Below are positions 47,992 to 60,439 of a stretch of DNA of 64,000 bases, one piece after another. Position 1 is the first letter of the stretch, and each line of letters begins with the position of its first letter. The stretch is taken from NCBI GenBank assembly GCA_039000515.1, contig JBCFYV010000001.1, positions 49,968,184-50,032,183 on the forward strand, read 5' to 3'. This DNA comes from Timema cristinae. Lineage: Eukaryota; Arthropoda; Insecta; Phasmatodea; Timematidae. The position numbers were made by a program, and so were the translations under genes. The notes beneath the pieces are model-generated. The model was not told where the DNA came from. It made no database searches and was given only the letters and a program-made list of their open reading frames with translations.

Positions 47992-48177
47992 AAGAATCTA
48001 ACCTCGTCCCCCCTAGTAATAGCAACATGCATAACCAACAGCGTCAGCTATGATTAAACAAATAAGATGTGGTGCTAGGAAATTGAGTTGAGGATTTTAT
48101 TTTTACAGTTTACCAAACAATTTTTTTTTTAGACAGGATTGATAAAATATCGCCTTAATAGATGGTTTAATTTAATT
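47992..48177 (-). repeat. Inverted repeat, right arm
   Basis: Reverse complement of 47292-47481, differing by a few substitutions and two short length changes. Confidence 0.85.
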
Positions 48178-48504
48178 TTCTACGTAAAGTACTATCAACA
48201 GTTCTTGAACATCTTTCGTAGACATCGCGGAATTTGAACAACACTATTTCTTCTTCGTTAAAATGTTTATCAACAAATACTAACTGTTTTATTTATTTCA
48301 GGCAAGAAAATTTAGATTATAAAAACTTAATAAATACTGAGTTAAACCCGCGCCCCCTCACACACCATCTTCAACACGAATAATGAGGAAAGATGCTTTC
48401 TAAATAAACCTACACATTTTCAGCTAATGTTGAATTCCCGGACATTGTACATGAGTATTTCTCGAACAAAAAACCAGGGTTCAAACCTGGACCACAGCAG
48501 CGTC

Positions 48505-48690
48505 AGCCTCACAAGAGACTTGAATGACAGGGACGGGTAGGTCAAGCTTCGAATCTTGGCTGAGTACGATGTCAAGTAGTTTCCCACATATGTTTTATCA
48601 CTGGGGTTCTCCCATTTCTTCCTCCACGCTAATGCGTGTTCATTTTCGTTAAAACATCTTCCTCATTCTTAGCCGTTAGATTAAGTCATA
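48505..48690 (+). mobile_element. SINE family A/B, diverged, no tail
   Basis: Head remnant with ACAGGGACGGGTAGGTCAAG, box B CTTCGAATCTTGGCTGAG, and body with TTCCTCCACGCTAATGCGTG. Confidence 0.55.
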
Positions 48691-48714
48691 AATTAACCGA
48701 GTCAATTAAAATAA

Positions 48715-49170
48715 TAGAGCAACCACTGTTTACCCATAGACAACAGCTAGACCTTAGTAAACAACACATACAACCCTTAGACAACATAGACATCCTTAAA
48801 CATAGACGGCCCTTATATCATAACATAGCTTTAGAACACAAATCTTTAAACCCATATACAGCACCTTAAAATAGCACATAAAAGCCTTTAAACAATACAG
48901 AATAACTCTTACAACATATGCTAAGACATCAACTGTCCTTTAATAGCATGACAGCCCCTAGACAGTATAGACAGTGCTTGGACAACATCTACTGCCTTTT
49001 AATAGCATCGACAGCCAGACATATAACATTTGACAATATGTCTAAATGTCGAACCTACGTAACAGTGCTTGGACAACATCTACTGCCTTTTAATAGCATC
49101 GACAGCCCCTAGACAGTATAGACAGTGCTTGGACAACATCTACTGCCTTTTAATAGCATCGACAGCCATT
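48715..49170. repeat. Complex tandem repeat, GACAACAT-rich
   Basis: The right part has three copies of a unit with GTGCTTGGACAACATCTACT and GCCTTTTAATAGCATCGACA (48976, 49068, 49128). The left part has shorter, degenerate words such as AGACAACATAGACATCC. Confidence 0.75.
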
Positions 49171-49285
49171 AGACTTGTTTTTATTGATTAATGTTTGATT
49201 TTCTTAAAAATGTAATGACTTGAAGGTAGTTTACTGATAAACAATTTTTGTAAATGTGGCTACAACACTATAGAAGACAGTATGT

Positions 49286-49678
49286 ATGTATGATCAATGT
49301 GTGGGTATTTTAACTGAGAGAGATCATTCACAATTTTGGCCAGCCTGCTCCATTCGTGATCCTCACGCTTGTTTAGCCAACGTCCCTCCCACCTGTCTGA
49401 ATCAGCGGTGCGTTGCCAGTCAGCCTCCAGTGAAACAATCCGTGACCTACCCCCTTCCCCCATCGTACCGGTCACAAGTCGGTGTCGTGTGGACGCAGCC
49501 AACACCTGTACGAAGCATGTATGTGTCATTCCATGCGAGTAATTACCATATTAACCGGCAAATCTGTCGACATCAGAGACCAGGGATGCAGGTGATCCCG
49601 GAGGTAGACCCTCGTCCAGTTGAAGGTTCGTCTTCTCTTTCGCTGTTTCAACCAATAGTAGGACTAGATGTGTGTTGA
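49286..49678 (+). other. 130-codon open frame, unidentified
   Basis: An open frame in a GC-richer block. It is Pro- and Ser-rich in places (QPPVKQSVTYPLPPSYRSQ; EGSSSLSLFQP). It has no known motif. A shorter frame on the minus strand covers part of the same block. It could be an exon or chance. Confidence 0.25.
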
Positions 49679-50134
49679 CCTCGACCAGTGATTCTGGGGT
49701 TTAATCACAGATGCTGATGAGAGTAGTTCTTATCCCATAAAGATTTTCAATTATATCATCAGGCTAATGCATTTTTTTTTTTAAATTAATCCTCTTCATC
49801 TAGTTCACCTAGTTTACGAGACTCAACAACAAAAGTTGCATTTTAAATTATTTTTCATTTTTGAATAGTGTTAGGGCTTTAGAAGGAAACGTGAGCTGTA
49901 GTTCGTATCTTTGCACTTTTTATAACAACAAACCTTTTTGGATAAAACAATTAAAATACTGTTTAAATTTACTACAAGCTTTAAGTTACAAATATTATTT
50001 GGTAGCCAAAGTAAGATAAAAAGTTAGCCAGATAGTTATCAGATCAAGCTGATGAATCCCTGAACATCCATTCCTTTGAATGTCTATACAACCAATGCTA
50101 CCAAGTTTTGGCTAGCATCCTGATCGGGAAGGGT

Positions 50135-50630
50135 TTCTTCCTATGGTGCAAGATCAAGCAAGATCACGAGTGATCAGAACTCACTCTAATTGTAGACTCT
50201 GATGCTAAAGTCCTTTCTTCCCGTAGTGCAAGATCAAGCAAGATCACGAGTGATCAGGAGCTCATTCTAATTGTGGGCTCAGATGCTAAGGTCCTTTATT
50301 CCCATGGTGCAAGATCAAGCAAGATCACGAGTGATCAGAACTCACTCTAATTGTAGACTCTGATGCTAAAGTCCTTTCTTCCCGTGGTGCAAGATCAAGC
50401 AAGATCACGAGTGATCAGGAGCTCATTCTAATTGTGGGCTCAGATGCTAAGGTCCTTTATTCCCATGGTGCAAGATCAAGCAAGATCACGAGTGATCAGA
50501 GTTCACTCTAATGGTGGGCTCAGATGCTAAGGTCCTTTATTCCCATGGTGCAAGATCAAGCAAGGTCACGAGGGATCAGGAGTTCCCTCTAATTGGGGGC
50601 TCAGACGCTAGGGTCCTTTCTTGTGTTGAG
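50135..50630. repeat. 80-bp minisatellite, about 6 copies
   Basis: The unit contains GGTGCAAGATCAAGCAAGAT followed by GATCACGAGTGATC, a palindrome with 6-bp arms and a 2-base centre. Then come a CTCA(C/T)TCTAATTGTGGGCTC block and GATGCTAAGGTCCTT. Two alternating subtypes differ in AACTCAC/GAGCTCAT and TAGACTC/GGGCTCA, giving a 2-unit pattern of about 161 bp. Confidence 0.95.
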
Positions 50631-50634
50631 CACC

Positions 50635-51766
50635 CGTGAAATAATATCTCATGTCTTGTGCTTGTGCTATGTCCTAGAACGAATTTTAGATAACGTAATT
50701 AAAGTGTTTTCACAAGTAATAAGTCTTCAAGATATGACCATGGCAACTGTCCAAGTGTTTCCGCTGTGCCATTGAGCAAGTTCATGTCAGTAGCCATGAA
50801 TGAGTCGAGCTTACGAGACCAAAATAAGGGAGGAGTGAGGGGTATACGCATCCTACTCTCATGTTTTTATTTTACTTCGGAGTACTCAACAGAGCGCGAA
50901 AGTTTTTTTTAATCCTGTGTGTTCCAGCGCAAGAAGGGTGTATGTACGACTTGTATGACTTTCAGTCAACTATACAGAAAGTTTACTTATTGGTACTTTT
51001 TAGTAGACTACACTTGACTTAATTCTAAACTCTAGACATGTTCACATTATATTTTATTTCTAATGTTAATGATAATAGTTTTCAATTAATACAATTCTAA
51101 ACTACACAGCGACTTAAGAAAATGGTAAAGCTTTATTTTTACATCAACATATTTTTTGACCATTTTCTTCGATAACACCAATTTAGCTGCAAAAATGATT
51201 TTAGTATATTGTTTGTGACAACTCTTTTTCGCCTAAAACTAGTTGATGCTATTTATGAACCTTAAAAAAATATATTCAATGTGGTATAAAGATGACTTAA
51301 AGTAAATTATATCTTTATAAATAAAAATCAAGATTAAAATACTTTTAAAAAATAATAAATAGTTGTATAGCTAATATGGACACACACACAAAATTACAAA
51401 GTATTATTTTGTATGTTTTTGGCTTATAATTTTGGATATTGACTCACGTATTTCTAAGAGAAGAAAATATAAATATCAATACAGAGGAACCTTTTATAAT
51501 ACTTTGATGATGTAAGTGACTTGATATATCTATGCCGACAATGTTTACCTAATGAATTTTAAGCCTGAATATTACCTTAAAAGCTAAGGTTAAAACAGCT
51601 GTACTCAGGATCCAATTTGATATTCTATTTCCTCATATTATTAATAATAAAGTCATTAACTTAGTATAAGCAAATATAATTTACTATATAACTAAACTTA
51701 TTGCAAATATTTTGTTTGGTTAGTTTATTACCGGCACGACAGAAGAACTCTAAATATTTACTTTGT
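50635..51766. other. AT-rich intergenic DNA, nothing recognisable
   Basis: No feature recognised. Confidence 0.45.
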
Positions 51767-51778
51767 TACTTAGCTAAA

Positions 51779-52023
51779 ACCCGCCTCTGTGGCGTAGTTG
51801 GCTAACGCTCTTGTCGTGTTGAGCCCGACTGCTGAGGACGGGGAGATCGAGGTTCGAATCTCGGTCGGGTGAACTGGGGTGGTTTTTCCTAAATGGTTTT
51901 CCACTCTCCCTCCACGCAAATGCGGGTTCACTTCCTCTAATTCAACCTTCCCAATTCCTAATCCATTAGCGTAATTAGTACTTAAAGCGTATAACCCGAA
52001 CGGGTAGTAAGACGTGGTGCTAA

Positions 52024-52057
<34 letters not shown>
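51779..52057 (+). mobile_element. SINE family A, full length with target duplication
   Basis: The best reference copy in the window. The head starts ACCCGCCTC, with box A TGGCGTAGTTGG and box B GGTTCGAATCTCGG. The body is about 130 bp. The tail is ACCCGAACGGGTAGTAAGAC, GTGGTGCTAAA and about 10 TAA units. Flanking 12-bp copies, TACTTAGCTAAA at 51767-51778 and TACTTAGATAAA at 52058-52069, differ at one base. Confidence 0.92.
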
Positions 52058-52229
52058 TACTTAGATAAAGGTAACACAGTAAATTTCAAGATATATATTT
52101 AATTTCTCACTGGAATTCAAAACCATAATTCTTAATTCAATATCAATCTTAAAAAAATAGCTAAAAATCAGCATATTTATTCAGAAAAAAAACTCAAACC
52201 ATTGTAAATGTAATGTAGGTATTTATTTG

Positions 52230-52580
52230 AAAGTACATTTTTGAATATACATATGAGTTCGCCCCATGACCTCTGTGGGGAAAACAGTGGTACTAGATAT
52301 GTGTGGGTAACATACCCCACTGTAGCGCCCAGGTGTGGATCCCCCTCTTAAAGTTGTTGTTCTTGCTAGAAGGCATCGCATGTCGGTCCGCCATTGGTCG
52401 GATATGATCGCAAGCTTCCTCAAGACTTCCGGTTGCTCGCCGTCACGGGTCGCTTCAGAGGGCAGCCGACACTTCCCTACAGGAGGGTAACCTAGCGTGA
52501 ACACACCTACAGCTGCAGGCAGCTACAGTTTGCGGTCTCCAGACCTCGGTCTCTTCTGAGCGTCAAGGTCTCGCCTACGT
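52230..52580 (-). other. GC-rich block with a 93-codon minus-strand frame
   Basis: It stands out in composition from the flanks and leads into the 40-bp array. The frame (52504 to 52223) includes EVLRKLAIISDQWRTDMRCL but no motif I can name. It may be the end of an unrecognised retroelement. Confidence 0.3.
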
Positions 52581-52582
52581 CG

Positions 52583-54866
52583 CGTTCACAGCACTCTCTT
52601 CCAATAATGATTAGTATTACAATGTTCACAGCACCCTCTTCTAACAATGATTAGTATTATAATGTTCACAGCACTCTCTTCAATAATGATTAGTATTACA
52701 ATGTTCACAGCACCCTCTTCCAATAATGATTAGTATTACAATGTTCACAGCACTCTCTTCTAACTATGATTAGTATTACAATGTTCACAGCACTCTGTTC
52801 TAACAATGATCAGTATTACAATGTTCACAGCACTCTCTTCTAACTATGATTAGTATTATAATGTTCACAGCACTCTCTTCTAACAATGATCAGTATTACA
52901 ATGTTCACAGCACTCTCTTCTAACTATGATTAGTATTACAATGTTCACAGCACTCTCTTCTAACAATGATCAGTATTACAATGTTCACAACACTCTCTTC
53001 TAACAATGATTAGTATTACAATGTTCACAACACTCTCTTCTAACAATGATCAGTATTACAATGTTCACAACACTCTCTTCTAACAATGATTAGTATTACA
53101 ATGTTCACAACACTCTCTTCTAACAATGATTATTATTATAATGTTCACAGCACTCTCTTCTAACAATGATTAGTATTACAATGTTCACAGCACTCTCTTC
53201 TAACAATGATCAGTATTACAATGTTCACAGCACTCTCTTCTAACAATGATCAGTATTACAATGTTCACAGCACCCTCTTCTAACAATGATTAGTATTACA
53301 ATGTTCACAACACTCTCTTCTAACAATGATTATTATTATAATGTTCACAACACTCTCTTCTAACAATGATCAGTATTACAATGTTCACAACACTCTCTTC
53401 TAACAATGATTATTATTATAATGTTCACAGCACTCTCTTCTAACAATGATAGTATTACAATGTTCACAGCACTCTCTTCTAACAATGATTAGTATTACAA
53501 TGTTCACAACACTCTCTTCTAACAATGATTAGTATTACAATGTTCACAGCACTCTCTTCTAACTATGATTAGTATTACAATGTTCACAGCACTCTCTTCT
53601 AACAATGATCAGTATTACAATGTTCACAGCACTCTCTTCTAACAATGATTAGTATTACAATGTTCACAACACTCTCTTCTAACAATGATTAGTATTATAA
53701 TGTTCACAACACTCTCTTTTAACAATTATTAGTATTACAATGTTCACAGCACTCTCTTATAACAATGATTATTATTACAATGTTCACAGCACTCTCTTCT
53801 AACAATGATTAGTATTACAATGTTCACAGCACTCTCTTCTAACAATGATTAGTATTACAATGTTCACAGCACTCTCTTCTAACAATGATTATTATGACAA
53901 TGTTCACAGCACTCTCTTCTAACAATGATTATTATTACAATGTTCACAGCACTCTCTTCTAACAATGATTAGTATTACAATGTTCACAACACTCTCTTCT
54001 AACAATGATTAGTATTACAATGTTCACAGCACTCTCTTCTAACTATGATTAGTATTACAATGTTCACAGCACTCTCTTCTAACAATGATCAGTATTATAA
54101 TGTTCACAGCACTCTCTTCTAACAATGATTAGTATTACAATGTTCACAGCACTCTCTTCTAACAATGACTAGTATTACAATGTTCACAGCACTCTCTTCT
54201 AACAATGATTAGTATTATAATGTTCACAGCACTCTCTTCTAACAATGACTAGTATTACAATGTTCACAGCACTCTCTTCTAACAATGATTAGTATTACAA
54301 TGTTCACAGCACTCTCTTCTAACAATGACTAGTATTACAATGTTCACAGCACTCTCTTCTAACCATGATTATTATTACAATGTTCACAGCACTCTCTTCT
54401 AACAATGACTAGTATTACAATGTTCACAGCACTCTCTTCTAACAATGATTAGTATTACAATGTTCACAGCACTCTCTTCTAACAATGATTAGTATTACAA
54501 TGGTCACAGCACCCTCTTCTAACAATGATTAGTATTATAATGTTCACAGCACCCTCTTCTAACAATGATTAGTATTACAATGTTCACAGCACCCTCTTCT
54601 AACAATGATTAGTATTATAATGTTCACAGCACCCTCTTCTAACAATGATTAGTATTATAATGTTCACAGCACTCTCTTCTAACAATGATTAGTATTACAA
54701 TGTTCACAGCACTCTCTTCTAACAATGACTAGTATTACAATGTTCACAGCACTCTCTTCTAACAATGATTAGTATTATAATGTTCACAGCACTCTCTTCT
54801 AACAATGATTAGTATTATAAAGTTCACAGCACCCTCTTCTAACAATGACTAGTATTATAATGTTCA
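52583..54866. repeat. 40-bp minisatellite, about 57 copies
   Basis: The unit contains AATGTTCACAGCACTCTCTT and CTAACAATGATTAGTATTAC. It is highly homogeneous, with limited substitutions at fixed positions (AGC/AAC, CTCTC/CCCTC, GATTAG/GATCAG/GACTAG, TAC/TAT). Length is kept at 40 bp except in one or two units. Confidence 0.97.
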
Positions 54867-54980
54867 GCTTAATTTCGCCCTTGGCACACCCTATTGTAAA
54901 CAAACTCCTCCTCAATAAGCGCACAATCAGTGAAATTGCTCTAATTAGTATATGAAATCCATAAACATGGACTAAATCCT

Positions 54981-57304
54981 CTTAGAGTCGATATCCGGTT
55001 TCCAGTGCTGTTAGTCAGTCTAGCTAACCACTCGGAGACGCGCTGTTGATAGTGTCCTCGTCACTGATGAGGATATGACGTAAAGTACATTCCCCTCACC
55101 CTTCAACAGAAGGCTCTATGTTGGGGGTTTGGTTTCGAAGGTATTATTTTGTAGTCAAGCTACCTATATAACGGCAGAAGATCTGAAAATTGGGTGTCAG
55201 AGAAGAATAGGTGAGAGGGGAGGGAGGTTGAGGACTGATATTTGTATCTCCCGGCTGTCCGTGTGAAACAGATGGAATACACTGATAACATCTGGTAAAC
55301 ATGAACCCCAACCCCCTCTTTCCCTCCTAATACAAGGTCAGAATGACCCAATGAGGGGGCCCGACACCCTCTTTACAATGCTACCACTGCTGCTGTAATT
55401 TCGTTTCTCACCCTCTTCCCCCTTTCCCCTTCTCCTTTCAATGATTTAAGTGTGAAAGTAACTGTGTTTTTCATGTCTGTTGAGGTTGGACCTAATTTTG
55501 TATAAATTAATTCACATTCTGACAGCGAGTCAAGCTGGAGAGCATGACTTGTAGAAACCATTCATCTAATTCTTGCGGACAGACAAACACAAATCATTGT
55601 AGCATATTCTTACCTTATTTATTATTATTATTTATTATTATTATTTTACCTATTAATGGAGGATGTAAGGGAATGTGATCTAAGGTATATATTTTAGCAG
55701 TTTTTATAACACCCGCCTTGGTGGCGTAGTTGGCTAACGTGCTTGTCGTGTTAAGCTCGACTGCTGAGGACGGGGAGATCGAGGTTCGAATCTCGGTCGG
55801 ATGTACTGGAGGTGGTTTTTCCTAAATGGTTTTCTACTCTCCATCCACGCAAATTTGGGTTCACTTCCTCTAATTCAACCTTCCCAATTCCCAATCCATT
55901 AGCGTGATTAGTACTTAAAGCGTATAACCCGAACGGTTAGTAAGATGCGGTGCTAAATAATAATAATAGTTTTTATATCAAAAACCCTTCATTGGTCAAA
56001 ATAAAATAAAAGATCCTTCAGTAGGTAGGTTCAGTTTAATTTTCAACACATGGCGATATCAACAGTTCTTGAATACTTGTCATGAACATCGTGGAATTTG
56101 AATATTAACTTTTTAAATGAACAGAGAAAGTCCTGGACAAATTTTGAGCTGCCCACCACAAATATTCAAGGAATGTTGAGAACTAAACTAAACGTACTTA
56201 CTAGTGTGTGTGTCCAGAAAAAATATAACCACCTATAGATGGACACAATATAGCAAAAATGGTAAAAATAAGGGAACGAAGAGTTAAAAAAATAAAAAGT
56301 TAATATAATAAAAATAAAAATTGTATAAAGATTAAAATTATATCTTGGCAAAATGGCAAGAATTGTTTAAGAGGGTGAAAAGGGTAATCAGGGTAAAATG
56401 GGTTAAAAGGCAAAAATTGGTAAAAAAAAAGGGGGAAAAACAAGGGCAGTAAATAAAATATTACATATAGGGTAAAATGGATAAAATGGATGGTAAAAAA
56501 AATTTAAACAAATTTTAATTGAATTGTGTAACAACCTTTTATCACTAATACTTATTTAATATGTTCCCCCCTCCCCCTTTTTTTTGTATCACCAACAGGT
56601 GAAAGTTCAAAGTATTCTGTATAGAGAAGTTATAACTTAATCTTCAAAATAAAGGTCAGCTTTTAACAAATGTTTAAACTATATTTCTATTTTAACATTG
56701 TGTATTATTCAGCCTACTTTCGAGATTTGTATCACAATTCAAACAATAAATGATTAATATATAAACATAATTTATATCTGGTTACTATTATCTCTGGTTT
56801 ATATTTTATTTTACTAAAAATAACAACGCTACTTTATAGACTCCACGTGTGAATAACGGGTACGCCAATTAGTTCCAAAACTAGTGCCAAAAATATTTTG
56901 TTATAAAATAATTTAAAATACAACCTTCTCGTGCTTCCTTCCATCCAACCATAATTTTGTTATTTTTACACGTAGGCCTACGCATGTTATCATGTACGCA
57001 TGTTATTGAAAGGAAGAAGTTGAATTTATACTTTATAAAAATTGATAATCTACTATAACTGTAGATTAAATTTAATCTCCCATCACATCACAAACTAGCC
57101 CTTTCTTAACTAACAGGTTTATTTATAGAAAAAACTTGTTTGTAATATTTAGACCAAGAGGTTAATAACGGCCCTTCAGATTTCTATGATTTATTCTAAA
57201 GCCTAGTTCACACCTAGTCAAAAAATAAAAATGAAAGAAAATCATTGACGGACGCATGGATAATACATAAAATGGAAAAAAACCCGCACGGAAAATCAAT
57301 ATTA
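54981..57304 (+). repeat. 2.3-kb direct repeat, copy A
   Basis: Nearly identical to 60958-63284 at an offset of 5,977 bp, with a few substitutions and small length changes. Shared identity starts at CTTAGAG and ends at AATCAATATT. It contains a family A SINE at 55711-55967 and a stretch of GGGTAAAATGG-type words at 56360-56500. The same 62-63 codon frames occur in both copies only because of the duplication. Confidence 0.95.
55711..55967 (+). mobile_element. SINE family A inside repeat copy A
   Basis: Complete head, body and tail (ACCCGAACGGTTAGTAAGAT). Flanking AGTTTTTATA duplications are at 55699-55708 and 55968-55977. The same insertion is in copy B, so it predates the duplication. Confidence 0.9.
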
Positions 57305-58526
57305 AACTTATCTATGACATAATTAGACAGATTCTCCAGACAAAATTACAATTTATATAATATAACTCTAATAACTATAATATAACTCGTCCCTTTTTTA
57401 TGTTTCTATCTACCTTTTCTTTACCTTCTTCCAAATATAATCTATTTAATATAATATTAAAAATAATTTCTAAGTGTTGTTTGCGAGCCTATATTATTAA
57501 GACAAACTACTGGATATATCTTCGGCTTGTGGTGCAAACAGATGCTCAAATTTGGACCTTGGGATGAAAAATAATAAACCACCCTGCTAAGGAATGGAAA
57601 TTATTATAATCATTTTTTCACAGTCAGTTTATTTTAAAAGATAAACACTAGAGATTGGCCAGACAAAAAAAATATATATAAATTGTCAAAATTTAATTTG
57701 CAATGCTGAATTAAGATACCTGCAGTCCTTAGCAACAACATAAGTGGTTAACATAAAAACAGGAAATCAAGTACCCCAGAGACCCTCCAGAGTGGAAGTG
57801 AAAAGTTCCCTAATCACCTTATAACATAAGAATGTAGATATATTTACATTTTATAGGTTAATGCAGGGTGAACGATCTCGACACAATGGATATTGGAAAT
57901 TGTAATTTTACTACACATCACTTGAAAATGACCCTAATATGAATAATGTTTTTAACAAATGGGAAAATGTTTGGTGGTTTTATAAATTCTATAGCCGAAA
58001 CATCTAGGCTCAATTCTTAAGTCCTATAATTTTATGTTTCATAATTTGAGACATAATAGCAAGTTAAATGTATAAAATATTAATAAACAGTAATTTACTA
58101 TGTAAAATTAATATAAACTACCTAGCTATAACAGGTCTATATAAAGGTTAGTTATCAATCGGAACATTAAACATAGTAAACAAAAGTGTTTAAAAAAATT
58201 GAATATGATGTTTTTGTTTATAGGCATGCTTTCTTGGTAAAAAAAATAATCAGGTTACGGTATTTATTATTCAAGAGAAATAGATCCATCACAAAAATGT
58301 CAAAAGTAATCAACAAAGATTCCTAACCTTAGGTCTAACTACGGAGCAACAACCTAATGTTCATCTATCAGAGCTCACTCTAAATTAAACACTTTCTAGT
58401 TCATCAAAAAGAAAATTGATTCACTTGAATGCAGATATAAAGATAATAATAGTGTTAACAATAAATGTGGAAATATTATAATTGTTTTGAATGTTTTGTC
58501 AACTATTTTACATATAATAGTCAAAT
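57305..58526. other. AT-rich DNA, nothing recognisable
   Basis: Lies between repeat copy A and the last exon of the Myb/SANT-like fragment. If that gene belongs to a Harbinger-type element, a transposase might be expected here, but I see none. Confidence 0.4.
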
Positions 58527-58642
58527 TTAAAGGTCTGGGGTCCCCAAGAGGGATGCAGGTGATGTGAAAAGGCTGACCGAGACTTGAAGCGCTGGTGTAA
58601 GAAATGGCAGCGACAGACTGACACTGCTTGTAGTTGGGAAAT
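58527..58642 (-). CDS. Myb/SANT-like protein, last exon
   Basis: The acceptor TTTATTTTTCAG ends at 58643. The exon completes a GAT codon with the previous exon and runs to TAA at 58527-58529. It encodes a Ser/Pro/Leu-rich C-terminus (FPTTSSVSLSLPFLTPALQ ... LLGTPDL). Phase agrees exactly with the preceding exon. Low-complexity tails are common in these proteins. Confidence 0.55.
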
Positions 58643-59481
58643 CTGAAAAATAAAGGATAGTATGAACAAAACAAGCATAACTAGTATGTTTAAATGGGGA
58701 GGTTTTATTAAATTTTAGATGTTATTAAAACAGCTTTCATAAGTCAGATGTCAAGTCATGTGACCTTCAGCTGCTACTTCCAATAATATCAAAGAATAAC
58801 TCTAATAAATTAACATTCTTACCATTGTATATTGCACAGATAAATGTTTCAATGGCTTGTTTTCTGCAAGTCCTTTTTACTAGAATACTAAATTAGGGTG
58901 TCAATGCACATAATCATCAAATTGCTTTTAATTAAAACCATTTAGATTACATTTTCAAATAAGCTTTTGAAAATGTAATTTAACATTAAAAGCATTGCAG
59001 GTCAACAGATGCAAGTTTGATTGATATTGCACATTATAATTTGTAAACACATACCTACATCTTAAACCTAACACTCACTATAAGGACACACTTGTTATGT
59101 ACGGTAACTAAAACAAGATTCAAAGGACAGGCCTAACTTATCGACAAGTGTGCATTATTTGCTCTTAAAGACTCCATCCACCAATACTAGACATGTCCAT
59201 TCAGATTAAAGTCAACAAAGTCGTTTTTCAGGAGTTAGCATGTTTATGACAATCATGTAATTAATTTTGTAAACAATTGTTAATTTTCTGTATACTATCA
59301 TGAAACTTACATCTATTTTGTATGTACATCAATATTTTGTTTATTAAAAAGTAAATAGTAGGCCTACCCTTCTCAGTCCAAATTATATCTATGAAGATAA
59401 ATAAACTTATAAAATCTGTTTCTGTGTGTGCATCTCTCTGTAAATATGAACCTTATAGTTGTAATATCTCACATAGCCTAC

Positions 59482-59708
59482 CTGTTGTATCGAGATACTC
59501 CATAATGGTATTGACAGCAACGGTGTAACCTGTAGACCTCAGAGCAGCAGTTATGGGGGGGGCTACCACCTCGACCCTGGGACATGATGGCTTGTGAGAA
59601 TTGTGGGGCCCTCGTCCAGTGCTCATCAGTTCCACTGTCTCTTCGACTAGTTGCCTCTTCCTTCTTGATTTGACAATGTCCCAATGGTTGTGCAGGTGAA
59701 CCAGAGTT
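59482..59708 (-). CDS. Myb/SANT-like protein, middle exon (end of DNA-binding domain)
   Basis: The acceptor (CATTTTAG) ends at 59709 and the donor CAG|GTAGGC follows 59482. Joined to the exon at 60526, the frame reads TLVHLHNHWDIVKSRRKRQL, then EETVELMSTGRGP. The pattern of a Trp-containing helix with a basic run, followed by TGxGP, matches the end of the Myb/SANT-like domain of zeste and NAIF1-type proteins and of PIF/Harbinger accessory proteins. Such proteins bind DNA in the nucleus, or transposon ends in the case of Harbinger. Codon phase (2 then 1) is consistent on both sides. Confidence 0.65.
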
Positions 59709-60392
59709 CTAAAATGATTCACAATATAATATAAACACAGTTCCAACTAGGTCAACTCGAGGTGTCTTTGTTATCAAGCAAGAAAAGATTACTAATGGTT
59801 ATTATAAATTATTATAAAGGCCTATATTAATGAAAGTTCCCACTATACAGCTGGCTATATTAATATACTGGTTCTAATAATCAGTGAAGCATTTTATGAA
59901 ATTTGTTGTCTCTATAAACTTCAAGGTAATACTGTATATTTGTATGTTGTAATATTTTTCTATTTATGAGGATGACATTGTTAGTTTAGTTACTATGTTT
60001 ACTTTGTGACTAGGCCTAGACCTTGTACAAAAATATTATATTGAAGGTTAACTAGCCTAAGATAGTACTGGTCTAAAGTGCTAAATCAGGCCTACTAAGA
60101 CCTACCAGTAGACAAAATACATAAAGTTAGGAGTAAAGATTAGGTTAGTTCAATAATATATAAATTCCACTCGTTCTTAGAATTTCAAAACTTTTGTTTC
60201 GACTTATACTATGCAAAAATAAACGCTAGGCCTACAGAGAAAGGGAATAAAACTTATCAACGCTAGGGCCTACGCAAATTAATAGCATAGGCCTACAAAT
60301 AATTTTTTGTTACGTTGACGTTTGTGTTTACCATCAATAAGAAACACGTTTAAAGATTTTACTTTACTTGTGTTTATTTCTATAGACGATCC

Positions 60393-60439
60393 TGCGTATA
60401 GCCCGAATGGGTAGTAAGACGCGGTGCTAATAATAATAA
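60393..60439 (+). mobile_element. Tail-only shared SINE/LINE 3' end in the Myb gene intron
   Basis: 47 bp: TGCGTATAGCCCGAATGGGT, GTAAGACGCGGTGCTAA and (TAA)n. A perfect 12-bp duplication, TATAGACGATCC, is at 60381-60392 and 60440-60451. It sits in intron 1, antisense to the gene. Confidence 0.9.

Noticed and set aside
51779..51880. Genuine tRNA gene
   Set aside because: Box A and box B are present but the cloverleaf does not close, and the sequence continues into a repeated body and (TAA)n tail with target duplications; it is a SINE.
55160..55561. Frames of 63 and 62 codons repeated identically at 61137-61538
   Set aside because: Their apparent conservation comes from the recent 2.3-kb duplication; neither has a motif or splice context.
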